5,965 bases of DNA from Desulfatirhabdium butyrativorans (GCA_020718785.1 DYRK01000377.1:1-5965), one strand, 5' to 3'. Positions 1 to 5,918 are shown, counted from the first letter of the stretch. Numbers and translations: made by a program. The notes: a model not told the origin generated them from the sequence alone.

Positions 1-962
1 AGCAAGAGATTTTCCATGCCTGTATAACGCGGAGAAAAATGAAACAGAATGAACTGTTTTGCCGAAGCCCGAGCAGCGAGAGTTCCTGCCTGCCATGCGG
101 TGAGATGGCATTTTTCTGCGGCAATGTCTCTGTCTTTTTCAAGAAATGCGGCTTCGATAAATAAATAATCCGAATCCTTTGCAAATGCGATGATTTTTGC
201 CGCATTGCTTTCATTGTATTTCACATCTGTTATATAGGTCACTTTCTGCCCCGGCGTGATAACAGCGATCTGACCTGCAAGGTCTTTGAGAATAAATTCC
301 CGCCGTTCCTTTCCGGATTGTACCTCAAACACCGAATCCGGATTCTGATAATTAAAAAGGGACTGTTTGAATTCTTTCAGCCAGGGTCCGATCTCAAGTC
401 CGAGCGAGTCAAGGCTGTTTCTGACGATATTGACATGAAAGCGTTCCTTGAGACTGAATCCGAGACAGGGGATATGGTGGTCAAGAATCACCGCGGAAAC
501 AGATAATGCAGGTTCTGTCAGGAGAATACCGTCAAAGGGCTGAGTTACAGCCTTTTCCGCGGGATGAAAGCGGTTCCGGCAGGGATATTTTCCGGTTATC
601 ACGCAGCCGGCATTCACCTCGGCAACGTGCAGAGTAAAACGGTTGGTGTAATTTCCCACAAGATTCCATGAATATCCGGCAAGTTTTCCCCCGACATTTT
701 TCAGAAATCCTTCGGGACCGTATAAATAAAGGTCTTTTTCACGCCCCAGCATCAGCCGCAGAATTCTGTCAAACCCTGAAAAATGATCTATATGGGTATG
801 GCTGACAAAGACATGGCTTATTTTGAGGATGTCCCCGGCTGAAAGAGAATAAATTTCTCCCAGATCAAAAAGCACGGCGCGCTTTTCAAACAGGAAAGGG
901 ATAAACACGCCGGGATCATCAGCCGGTCCGTTGACGAGTCTCGGATAAAAAGAAGGGCGCAT
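1..962 (-). CDS. RNase Z-like metallo-beta-lactamase-fold hydrolase (3' end outside window)
   Basis: The reading frame is open from ATG at 962 to the left window edge, giving 320 full codons and no stop. The translation has the binuclear-zinc pattern of the RNase Z branch of the metallo-beta-lactamase fold: HTHIDH at residues 55-60, the HxxPxxGF motif at 162-169 (DHHIPCLGF, His162 as likely ligand), Asp246 in ITDVKYN, CHLTAW with His286 (the family's HxT motif) and FHFSPRY with His308. LYLYGPEGF at 78-86 matches the family's YGPxG segment. Established role of the family: endonucleolytic removal of tRNA 3' trailers in the cytosol. Residues 32-40 read FDLGEIYSL where canonical RNase Z has a DCGEGTQ-like stretch, so substrate is less certain than fold. 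An in-frame TGA lies just upstream of the ATG, which fixes the start. The best Shine-Dalgarno match (GAGGAG, 981-976) is 13 bases away, unusually far. Bacterial RNase Z proteins are about 300-330 residues, so little seems missing. It is probably co-transcribed with the gene ending at 987. Confidence 0.85.
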   Translation of the reverse strand, partial: MRPSFYPRLVNGPADDPGVFIPFLFEKRAVLFDLGEIYSLSAGDILKISHVFVSHTHIDHFSGFDRILRLMLGREKDLYLYGPEGFLKNVGGKLAGYSWNLVGNYTNRFTLHVAEVNAGCVITGKYPCRNRFHPAEKAVTQPFDGILLTEPALSVSAVILDHHIPCLGFSLKERFHVNIVRNSLDSLGLEIGPWLKEFKQSLFNYQNPDSVFEVQSGKERREFILKDLAGQIAVITPGQKVTYITDVKYNESNAAKIIAFAKDSDYLFIEAAFLEKDRDIAAEKCHLTAWQAGTLAARASAKQFILFHFSPRYTGMENLL

Positions 963-989
963 TTCTCATTTCTCACTCCTCACTTCTCA
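962..989 (-). repeat. Four-unit heptanucleotide tandem repeat between two genes
   Basis: On the minus strand four uninterrupted 7-bp units of consensus TGAG(A/G)A(A/G) run from 989 to 962. The TGA of the first unit is the stop codon of the gene at 987-1415. The last A of the fourth unit is the A of the RNase Z-like start codon. The second unit carries the only good purine-rich ribosome binding sequence (GAGGAG, 981-976). Loss of one unit would bring that sequence from 13 to 6 bases from the start codon. The repeat is read directly from the sequence; a regulatory role is inference. Confidence 0.8.
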
Positions 990-1415
990 GGCCTGATCCG
1001 GCAGATGTTTCAGCACTTGCCGGTTGATGCAGAAATATATTTCCTCATCAGAGCCGAAAATATCAACGACATCTTTGTTGTCAATAAGTTTTTCAATTAC
1101 GAATGCCGTAACATAAAGACTGACAATATTCGGATGCTGTGTAAGATTCCGAAAAGGCGCTGTCTGATAGTCAACCTCAAATTCATCTATATGGTTCAAC
1201 TTATCAAGACATTTCAGTATCTGTTCCTCAAGTCCGTTTTTATTCGTGGTTTCAACAAGATTGTTTTCGACAAGCTTCATGGCAATCGCATTGCTCAAAG
1301 GTTCAATACAATCTTTCACTCCTTTTATGGCCTGCCGCCGCGCCTGTTCTTTCGAAGATTCGATTTTTGAAAGAATTGTGGATTCGCGGGTGTGTAATCG
1401 AAATACCTTTGCCAT
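987..1415 (-). CDS. Conserved-looking hypothetical protein, 142 aa
   Basis: I do not recognise a family. The protein starts MAKVFRLHTREST and is soluble in appearance: no signal peptide, no membrane segment, no cysteine pairs. Residues 15-60 are rich in K, E, A and I and look helical (KIESSKEQARRQAIKGVKDC). The middle has TAPFRNLTQHPNIVSLYVTAFVIEKLIDN, and the C-terminal part an acidic turn (DNKDVVDIFGSDEEIYF) before a basic helix. ATG at 1415 is chosen over the in-frame TTG at 1433 because GGGGA (minus strand, about 1422-1426) sits six bases upstream. It lies 90 bases downstream of recJ and 24 bases upstream of the RNase Z-like gene on the same strand, suggesting one transcription unit. Coding on this strand is favoured over the antisense frame at 1005-1370 by the ribosome binding site and tight gene spacing. 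Function unknown; a stand-alone regulatory or adaptor protein is only a guess. Confidence 0.7.
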   Translation of the reverse strand: MAKVFRLHTRESTILSKIESSKEQARRQAIKGVKDCIEPLSNAIAMKLVENNLVETTNKNGLEEQILKCLDKLNHIDEFEVDYQTAPFRNLTQHPNIVSLYVTAFVIEKLIDNKDVVDIFGSDEEIYFCINRQVLKHLPDQA

Positions 1416-1468
1416 GGGATATCCCCTTTTCAAATAAAAAATTAAATAATCCGTGCAAACCGTCTGTT

Positions 1469-1498
1469 ATATTAATGGCAATGCTCCCCTGATTGCAA
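1469..1498 (-). promoter_or_regulatory. Possible weak promoter for the 987-1415 gene
   Basis: In the 90-base gap after recJ the minus strand carries TTGCAA (1498-1493) and TAATAT (1474-1469), 18 bases apart. Each box matches the sigma-70 consensus at 4 of 6 positions, followed by an AT-rich stretch and then the start at 1415. There is no convincing terminator after recJ, so read-through from recJ is equally possible. Confidence 0.25.
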
Positions 1499-1505
1499 GG
1501 GAAAT

Positions 1506-3224
1506 CTATGTTTCCGCAACGATAATCTGCAAGGTGCTTTTGCCGTTCCAGTGATTGCGGCGCAGCCGGAATGCCATTCGGTCAAAACGGTCCTTCAGCG
1601 GTCTGTCCTTGTCAATGTTGAACTGAATCGCGTTGACGGCTCTGCCGTTTCTGCCCTCAGCCTGCCTTAATATCATCCGCCGGTGATTTTCTCCCACAAT
1701 TTTCGAAGATGAAACCATGATATTGCGCGCCATAAACAGCGGTTCCGGATTTCCTTCCCCGAAAGGTTCCAGCGACTTGAGTTCGTCCGCCAGTTCATCT
1801 GAAATTTCATCAAACCCGATTTCATAATCAATAGGAATTTCCCTTGAAAAATGCCGAAGACCCGTTGTCTGCCGGATCACATTTTCAAAATTTTTCCGAA
1901 ACAGCGGAATATTGTCTGTTTTTATGGTCAGTCCCGCAGCCATGGCATGTCCCCCGAAAAATTCAAGGTCTTTTTCACAGGCAACAAGACCCGCATTGAT
2001 ATCTATCCCCGGAATGCTTCTGCCCGATCCTTTTCCCATGCCGTTTCCTGTTCCGATAAGAATAACCGGACGATAATATCGTTCCACGATTTTGGACGCG
2101 ACAATGCCGAGGATTCCCTCATGCCATCCGGGATTGGAAAGCACCAGCGAATACTGCCGGAGCATATCCGGATGCTGCTTCATATATTCGAGGATTTCTT
2201 CAAAAATTTCTTTTTCAATACCCTGCCGCTGCTGATTCATAAGATTGAGAGTCCGGGCAGTCTGTCTGGCAGTCTCGATATCGTCTGCGGTCAGAAGGGA
2301 AAGCGCGGTTTCAGCATGTCCCACCCGGCCCGCCGCGTTCAGGCGTGGAGCCAATCTGAACGCTATGTCATCGCTGTCCGCGGGACTGTTCTCGCATATA
2401 CCGCAGGCTTTGACCAGCGCACGGATACCGGTCCTTTCCCCGGAGTTTATCAGTTCAAGCCCTGTTTTCGACAATATCCGGTTCTCTGCGGTTAAAGGAA
2501 CCACGTCCGCGACCGTTCCCAAGGCCACGAGATCGCAGAATTTTTTCAGGTTCGGTTCCTGCCGGTTCTGCCAGAAATTCATATCACGCAGATATTTCCG
2601 CAGACAGATCAGCAGGCAAAACACCACCCCGACCCCGGCAAGATTGTCGAATCCTGCTTTGCAATCTTCACGTTTCGGATTTACCACCGCGATGGCTTCG
2701 GGCATACTGCCGTCAATAGCGTGATGATCGGTGATAATCACATCTATGCCCGCGGCTTTTGCCAGATTGACCGCGTCGTGGCTTTTGGAACCGCAGTCCA
2801 CGGTGATGATGAGACTGATTCCTTTTGCCGCGGCGTAATTCCGAATATGTCCGGTTTGCAGACTGTAGCCTTCTTTCACGCGATGTGGAATATAGCAGGA
2901 CACATCCGCTCCGATATATGCCAGAAACTCGGACAGCACAGCCGAGGAGGTAATTCCGTCCACATCATAATCTCCGAAAATCAGAATCTTTTCCCTGCGG
3001 ATCACCGCGGTATGAATCCGGCGCACTGCAATATCCATATCTTTTATGGCAAACGGCGGACGGATATCGGCAAGGGACGCGTTGAAAAAAACGAAAGCAT
3101 CTTTTTCGGAAACAATATTGCGGTTTACAAGAACTGCTGCTGTGACAGGGCTGCAATTCAGGGCATCGCGGATATTTCTGACTGTCTGCATATCGGGCCG
3201 GAGAATTTTCCAGTTCTTATCCAT
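1506..3224 (-). CDS. recJ: Single-stranded-DNA-specific 5'-3' exonuclease RecJ
   Basis: RecJ degrades single-stranded DNA 5' to 3' in the RecF recombination pathway, base-excision and mismatch repair, in the cytoplasm. The 572-residue product has the full set of DHH-family motifs in order: GDYDVDG at 84-90, VDCG at 142-145, DHH at 166-168, LAGVGVVF at 195-202, ALGTVADVVPL at 234-244 and RLAPRLNAAGR at 290-300. The DHHA1 part follows with NPGWHEGILGIVASKI at 364-379, GKGSGRSIPG at 397-406 and GGHAMAAG at 424-431. The C-terminal OB-fold linker region shows PFGEGNPEP at 487-495. Length is normal for bacterial RecJ (about 560-580). Start ATG at 3224 is supported by a strong GGGAGGT (minus strand, 3237-3231) seven bases upstream. 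An inverted-repeat element begins directly next to that site, so recJ's promoter lies in or beyond it. The stop is TAG at 1508-1506. No key residue is missing. Confidence 0.97.
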   Translation of the reverse strand: MDKNWKILRPDMQTVRNIRDALNCSPVTAAVLVNRNIVSEKDAFVFFNASLADIRPPFAIKDMDIAVRRIHTAVIRREKILIFGDYDVDGITSSAVLSEFLAYIGADVSCYIPHRVKEGYSLQTGHIRNYAAAKGISLIITVDCGSKSHDAVNLAKAAGIDVIITDHHAIDGSMPEAIAVVNPKREDCKAGFDNLAGVGVVFCLLICLRKYLRDMNFWQNRQEPNLKKFCDLVALGTVADVVPLTAENRILSKTGLELINSGERTGIRALVKACGICENSPADSDDIAFRLAPRLNAAGRVGHAETALSLLTADDIETARQTARTLNLMNQQRQGIEKEIFEEILEYMKQHPDMLRQYSLVLSNPGWHEGILGIVASKIVERYYRPVILIGTGNGMGKGSGRSIPGIDINAGLVACEKDLEFFGGHAMAAGLTIKTDNIPLFRKNFENVIRQTTGLRHFSREIPIDYEIGFDEISDELADELKSLEPFGEGNPEPLFMARNIMVSSSKIVGENHRRMILRQAEGRNGRAVNAIQFNIDKDRPLKDRFDRMAFRLRRNHWNGKSTLQIIVAET

Positions 3225-3230
3225 CCATAC

Positions 3231-3237
3231 ACCTCCC
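3231..3237 (-). promoter_or_regulatory. recJ ribosome binding site
   Basis: GGGAGGT on the minus strand lies seven bases before ATG 3224 and fixes the start; a second ATG at 3228 is out of frame. The site directly abuts the left end of the inverted-repeat element at 3238. Confidence 0.75.
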
Positions 3238-3343
3238 TACAGATTCCAGAAATCGAATTTCACAAGGCTACTGGGAGGAGATAATATTTTTTCGTATATC
3301 TCCGACCGATAACGCAGTGAAATTTGATTTCTGGAAGTCTGTA
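3238..3343. mobile_element. MITE-like inverted-repeat element (about 102 bp, TA-flanked)
   Basis: The left arm (3240-3263) and right arm (3317-3341) are reverse complements except for one substitution and one extra base. Both contain the core CCAGAAATC(G/A)AATTTCAC when read inward. The arms are separated by 53 bases. A TA dinucleotide flanks each end (3238-3239 and 3342-3343), as expected for a TA target duplication of the kind made by IS630/Tc1-type transposases. An inner 7-bp inverted repeat, GGAGATA (3277-3283) with TATCTCC (3297-3303), nests inside. No coding sequence is carried. On the minus strand TATTAT (3286-3281) could be a -10 box for recJ, but no good -35 box precedes it. The repeat is seen directly; the MITE label is inference, and a paired operator or bidirectional hairpin is the alternative. 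Confidence 0.55.
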
Positions 3344-3417
3344 TATCTGATAAAGCTCATCCGGGCAACAGAATTTACATATCTTTTTTTGAATTTTTCT
3401 GTTGAAACCATGCCGAA

Positions 3418-3423
3418 TATAAT
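3418..3423 (+). promoter_or_regulatory. Candidate -10 box for the DUF4911-miaB unit
   Basis: A perfect TATAAT lies in the AT-rich stretch just before the heptad repeat array. The -35 region is weak: TTTTCT at 3395-3400 has 17-base spacing with few matches, and TTGAAA at 3402-3407 is too close. If used, transcription would begin near 3430 and the mRNA leader would consist almost entirely of the heptad array. It is the best promoter-like site between the divergent genes on this strand. Confidence 0.4.
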
Positions 3424-3430
3424 GTTATTT

Positions 3431-3549
3431 GTCTGGGGACTGGGGACTGGGGACTGGGTACTGGTTTCTGGGTACTGGTTTCTGGCAACCAGCTACCGGT
3501 ACCCCGGCACCCAGTACCCAGCACCCAGAAACCAGCACCAAGGACCCAG
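3431..3549. repeat. Seventeen-unit heptanucleotide array with inverted halves (STRR-like)
   Basis: The 119 bases divide cleanly into 17 heptads. Eight are CTGGG-type (for example GACTGGG, TACTGGT, TTCTGGG; 3431-3486). Three are transitional (3487-3507) and six are mostly CCCAG-type (CACCCAG, TACCCAG, AAACCAG; 3508-3549). The halves are complementary: 3459-3486 pairs with 3510-3537 at about 23 of 28 positions around a loop of about 23 bases. The composition resembles the short tandemly repeated heptanucleotide (STRR) sequences known from cyanobacterial genomes. It ends one base before the TTG start of the next gene. The frame through it stays open by chance and reads as a W/G/Y/P-rich pseudo-peptide, which should not be annotated as protein. 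Confidence 0.85.
3540..3544 (+). promoter_or_regulatory. Ribosome binding site deciding the TTG start at 3551
   Basis: AAGGA sits six bases before TTG 3551 and within the last two heptads of the repeat array. No ATG or GTG with such a site lies in the frame near the beginning of the conserved domain, so this site decides the start. In the predicted long hairpin it falls just outside the best-paired stem. Confidence 0.5.
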
Positions 3550-3550
3550 C

Positions 3551-3778
3551 TTGAAAACTATAAAAAAATATTACCGGGTTGACCGGAAAGACATTCATTT
3601 TTTAAGATTCGTCTTCGAAGGCCATGACGGCATTGCCGGGGTGACAACGCTCGATTCCGCAGCCGGAATTGTGTCAGTATGGATCCCCCCGGGTTGCGAG
3701 GCAGATGCGGAAATGATTTTAGACGGTCTTAAAAAGGAAATGATGATGGAAAGCATTACAGGACCGAGAGACTTTTGA
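3551..3778 (+). CDS. Small DUF4911-type protein upstream of miaB
   Basis: The 75-residue product carries one compact domain from residue 7 to about 67: YYRVDRKDIHFLRFVFEG, then VTTLDSAAGIV at 31-41, then IPPGCEADAE at 45-54 and a final helix. This pattern matches what I recall of DUF4911, a small family of unknown function often encoded just before miaB in deltaproteobacteria. The fold looks like alternating beta strands and two helices; no catalytic motif, signal peptide or membrane segment is seen. TTG at 3551 is preferred because conserved sequence begins directly after it and AAGGA precedes it by six bases. Upstream extension to ATG 3410 or GTG 3317 would add translated heptad repeat. Its TGA stop shares a base with the miaB ATG, so translation is probably coupled. 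A role linked to MiaB is inference from position only. Confidence 0.75.
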   Translation: MKTIKKYYRVDRKDIHFLRFVFEGHDGIAGVTTLDSAAGIVSVWIPPGCEADAEMILDGLKKEMMMESITGPRDF

Positions 3779-5181
3779 TGAATGACAACAGCCTGAAAAA
3801 TATGTATATCCACACTATCGGATGTCAGATGAACGTATATGATTCCGAGCGGATTGCCAGGGATATGAAAGCAGCAGGATATGATCTGACGCAGTCTGTC
3901 AGCGCCGCGGACCTGATTGTTCTCAACACCTGTGCCATCCGGGAAAAAGCAGAACAGAAAGTATTCAGTTTTCTGGGACGCCTTGCAGACCTGAAAAAAA
4001 AGAAACCGGAACTGATTATCGCTGTTGGCGGATGTGTGGCACAGCAGGAGGGCAGAAAGATTATCTCACGTATCCCTTATGTGGATGTGGTATTCGGGAC
4101 ATCTGCCATAGGACGGCTTCCGAATCTTGTCCGTCAGGCGAAATCCAGGCGTCGCCGTATTGTGGATGTCGAGTTGGCGGAAAAGATAGAAGAAGCCGAA
4201 AATACGGCAGAATATCCGGATGCCGTTACAGGCTTTGTGACCATCATGCAGGGCTGCGACAATTATTGCAGCTACTGCGTTGTTCCTTATGTCCGCGGCA
4301 GAGAAATGAGCAGGACACCTGAGAATATTATTGCCGAAATCCGGTCACTTGTCAGTATGGGACTGCGGGAAGTCACCCTGCTTGGACAGAATGTGAACAG
4401 CTACGGAAAAAAAGAAAAACTCTGTTCTTTTCCCGATCTGCTGGCGCGTATCAATGAAATCGAAGGAATCAGGCGGATCCGCTTCACAACATCCCATCCC
4501 AAAGACCTGTCGGATGAACTGATTCACGCGTTCAGAGATTTGGATAAATTATGCGGACATATCCATCTGCCGGTACAATCCGGATCAGATCACATATTAA
4601 AACTGATGAACCGGAAATATTCCGGGGAACAGTATCTTGAAAAAGTGGTCGGACTGCGTAAAATAAATCCTGAAATTGCGATTACCTCGGATATAATTGT
4701 CGGATTTCCCGGAGAGACAGAATCTGATTTCAACGACACGCTGAATCTGATCCGCCGCGTGGCTTATGACGGATTGTTTGCGTTCAAATATTCGGACCGC
4801 CCCAACGCGCCGGCAGCCTGTTTTCCGGACAAAGTCCCGGAAGAGAAAAAAAAGGAAAGATTGCAGACTGTGCTTGATGTTCAGGCTGTTTTTACCCTCG
4901 ATAAAAACGAAGCGATGGTCGGAAAAACCGAAGAGATTTTAGTTGAGGGTCCGAGCAGAAAACAGCCGGACGTAAATGAGAATACAGAATCTGACAGCGA
5001 ATTTCAATGGAGCGGACGCACCTCAGCCAATAAAATTGTAAATTTTTCCGAGGAAGGTCAGATTTTCTGTGACAGAAACTTTAAAGGCAGGATGATTCGT
5101 GTCAGAATTGACAGAGCTTTTCCCCATTCTCTCCGGGGAACGCCTGTTTACATCGAGCCTCCGGAGTGCAAACCGTCTTAA
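3778..5181 (+). CDS. miaB: tRNA-2-methylthio-N6-dimethylallyladenosine synthase MiaB
   Basis: MiaB is a cytoplasmic radical-SAM enzyme that adds a methylthio group to i6A37 of tRNAs reading UNN codons. The 467-residue product has the N-terminal UPF0004 domain with cluster cysteines Cys16 (TIGCQMN), Cys52 (NTCAIRE) and Cys86 (GGCVAQQ). The radical-SAM cluster motif CxxxCxxC is at 160, 164 and 167 (CDNYCSYC), followed by VPYVRGREMSR, LLGQNVNSYG (201-210), LPVQSGSD (264-271) and IVGFPGET (307-314). The C-terminal TRAM domain runs from about 384 to the end, with VEGPS at 389-393 and SGRT at 412-415. About 11 extra acidic residues lie between these two TRAM motifs compared with the usual short linker. 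The CQMN and C-x-N-x-C signatures favour MiaB over RimO or MtaB. ATG 3778 overlaps the preceding stop by one base; an in-frame TTG one codon earlier is the alternative. Confidence 0.96.
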   Translation: MNDNSLKNMYIHTIGCQMNVYDSERIARDMKAAGYDLTQSVSAADLIVLNTCAIREKAEQKVFSFLGRLADLKKKKPELIIAVGGCVAQQEGRKIISRIPYVDVVFGTSAIGRLPNLVRQAKSRRRRIVDVELAEKIEEAENTAEYPDAVTGFVTIMQGCDNYCSYCVVPYVRGREMSRTPENIIAEIRSLVSMGLREVTLLGQNVNSYGKKEKLCSFPDLLARINEIEGIRRIRFTTSHPKDLSDELIHAFRDLDKLCGHIHLPVQSGSDHILKLMNRKYSGEQYLEKVVGLRKINPEIAITSDIIVGFPGETESDFNDTLNLIRRVAYDGLFAFKYSDRPNAPAACFPDKVPEEKKKERLQTVLDVQAVFTLDKNEAMVGKTEEILVEGPSRKQPDVNENTESDSEFQWSGRTSANKIVNFSEEGQIFCDRNFKGRMIRVRIDRAFPHSLRGTPVYIEPPECKPS

Positions 5182-5212
5182 GCGAGCGGACTTAAAGACT
5201 TATAATTTTTTT

Positions 5213-5272
5213 GCGGCAGAACAGGCGTTTCTGCCTGTTCATGATAAGGTCAGACAGAAATGTCTGACCCGC
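5213..5272. repeat. Paired REP-like hairpins (BIME-type element)
   Basis: Two hairpins lie in tandem after miaB. The first is GAACAGGC (5219-5226) with GCCTGTTC (5233-5240) around six bases. The second is a perfect 9-bp stem, GGTCAGACA (5248-5256) with TGTCTGACC (5261-5269), closed by a GAAA tetraloop. GCGG (5213-5216) can pair with CCGC (5269-5272), which would close a three-way junction. TTTCTG occurs at the apex of the first hairpin and its reverse complement CAGAAA at the apex of the second, so the two units are in opposite orientation, as in bacterial interspersed mosaic elements. The first hairpin also has an alternative fold, GGCAGAA (5215-5221) with TTCTGCC (5229-5235). Neither stem is followed by a T run, so it is not an intrinsic terminator. 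Confidence 0.6.
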
Positions 5273-5292
5273 CGAATCTTATACATCATAAT
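5264..5292 (+). promoter_or_regulatory. Possible promoter for the bifunctional nuclease gene
   Basis: CTGACC (5264-5269, 4 of 6 consensus matches) and CATAAT (5287-5292, 5 of 6) are separated by exactly 17 bases. The -35 box is the right arm of the second hairpin. Transcription would start near 5299, leaving a leader of about 55 bases before ATG 5355. Read-through from miaB is also possible. Confidence 0.35.
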
Positions 5293-5354
5293 GGTCGGTC
5301 GCTTATTGAAATCGGCCTTTTTGCCCCTTCAGGTCTGATAAGGAGAAAAATGTT

Positions 5355-5849
5355 ATGCTGCATAAAGTAAACATAGCGGGAATGACTATGGACCCGTCAT
5401 CCAATACGCCGATCATCATTTTAAAATCGGAAAGCAGTGAACAGACCATTCCGATATGGATCGGTCTGCTTGAAGCCACTGCCATTGCTTCGGCACTTCA
5501 GAATATCAAATTCGACCGTCCCATGACCCATGATCTGTTCAAAAATTTTACGGATATGTTGCAGATAACAGTATCGAAGGTTGAGGTCTGCGATTTGAAA
5601 AACAACACTTTTTATGCCAGAATATACTTCATCTCTCCGGAGAAGAATTTCAGCGTGGATGCCCGCCCGAGTGACGCTATTGCCCTTGCGCTGCGCTTTC
5701 AGGCTCCTATTTACGTGGATGACAAAGTGATAGAAAAATCCAAAACAGGAGATGAAGGCGAGCCATTGGACAAGAGTGAAGAAGGGAAAAAGTGGGCTGA
5801 TTATCTGGAAAAACTTTCGCCTGATGATTTCGGAAAATACAAAGTATAA
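5355..5849 (+). CDS. Bifunctional nuclease family protein (DUF151/BFN domain)
   Basis: The 164-residue product is a full-length member of the DUF151 (bifunctional nuclease, BFN) family, some of whose members have RNase and DNase activity; the bacterial role is poorly defined. Family features in order: MTMDPSSNTPIIILKS at 10-25, the core IPIWIGLLEATAIASAL at 32-48, RPMTHDLF at 55-62, FYARIYF at 86-92, VDARPSDAIALALR at 101-114 and APIYVDDKV at 117-125. A charged C-terminal tail with KKWADYLEKLSPDDFGKYK ends the protein. It appears cytoplasmic, without signal or membrane segments. Start ATG 5355 has AAGGAG (5340-5345) nine bases upstream; an ATG at 5350 is out of frame and opens only six codons. 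It lies 173 bases after miaB on the same strand, with a hairpin element and possible promoter between, and is followed by a strong terminator. Confidence 0.93.
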   Translation: MLHKVNIAGMTMDPSSNTPIIILKSESSEQTIPIWIGLLEATAIASALQNIKFDRPMTHDLFKNFTDMLQITVSKVEVCDLKNNTFYARIYFISPEKNFSVDARPSDAIALALRFQAPIYVDDKVIEKSKTGDEGEPLDKSEEGKKWADYLEKLSPDDFGKYKV

Positions 5850-5892
5850 ACGAAACGGTCTGCGACGATTTTAAGCAGGGTACTTTTACAGT

Positions 5893-5918
5893 AAAACGGC
5901 TTTGCAAGCCGTTTTTTT
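5893..5918 (+). terminator. Intrinsic (rho-independent) terminator
   Basis: A perfect 10-bp stem, AAAACGGCTT (5893-5902) with AAGCCGTTTT (5906-5915), closes a three-base TGC loop and runs into seven T residues (5912-5918). It lies 43 bases after the stop of the DUF151 gene and ends the plus-strand transcription unit. The A-rich left side also gives partial terminator character on the other strand. Confidence 0.9.

Noticed and set aside
318..506. Short plus-strand frame
   Set aside because: It is antisense to the RNase Z-like gene, whose frame is open through the whole region and carries conserved motifs.
1005..1370. Plus-strand open frame opposite the hypothetical gene
   Set aside because: The minus-strand gene has a good ribosome binding site, an operon-like position and a balanced composition; the plus-strand frame has none of these.
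1453..1465. 13-bp exact repeat GTGCAAACCGTCT shared with 5166-5178
   Set aside because: One such match in about 6 kb is not surprising by chance, and the second copy lies inside the miaB coding end.
1851..3284. Three overlapping plus-strand open frames antisense to recJ
   Set aside because: They lie opposite a fully convincing RecJ, encode low-complexity shadow peptides and lack ribosome binding sites.
3431..3549. CRISPR array
   Set aside because: The units are 7 bp and contiguous, without spacers; no cas gene is present.
3317..3550. N-terminal extension of the small upstream-of-miaB protein, from GTG 3317 or ATG 3410
   Set aside because: The extra sequence is the translated heptad array (W/G/Y/P-rich) plus AT-rich DNA with a promoter-like box; no ribosome binding site supports these starts.
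5179..5212. Terminator directly after miaB, with a T run at 5206-5212
   Set aside because: The only stem nearby is a 5-bp TTAAG/CTTAA pair set well before the T run, too weak and too distant for an intrinsic terminator.
5350..5370. Six-codon open frame starting at ATG 5350, a possible leader peptide before the DUF151 gene
   Set aside because: It overlaps the real start out of frame, is only four bases from the ribosome binding site and shows no attenuator-like codon pattern.
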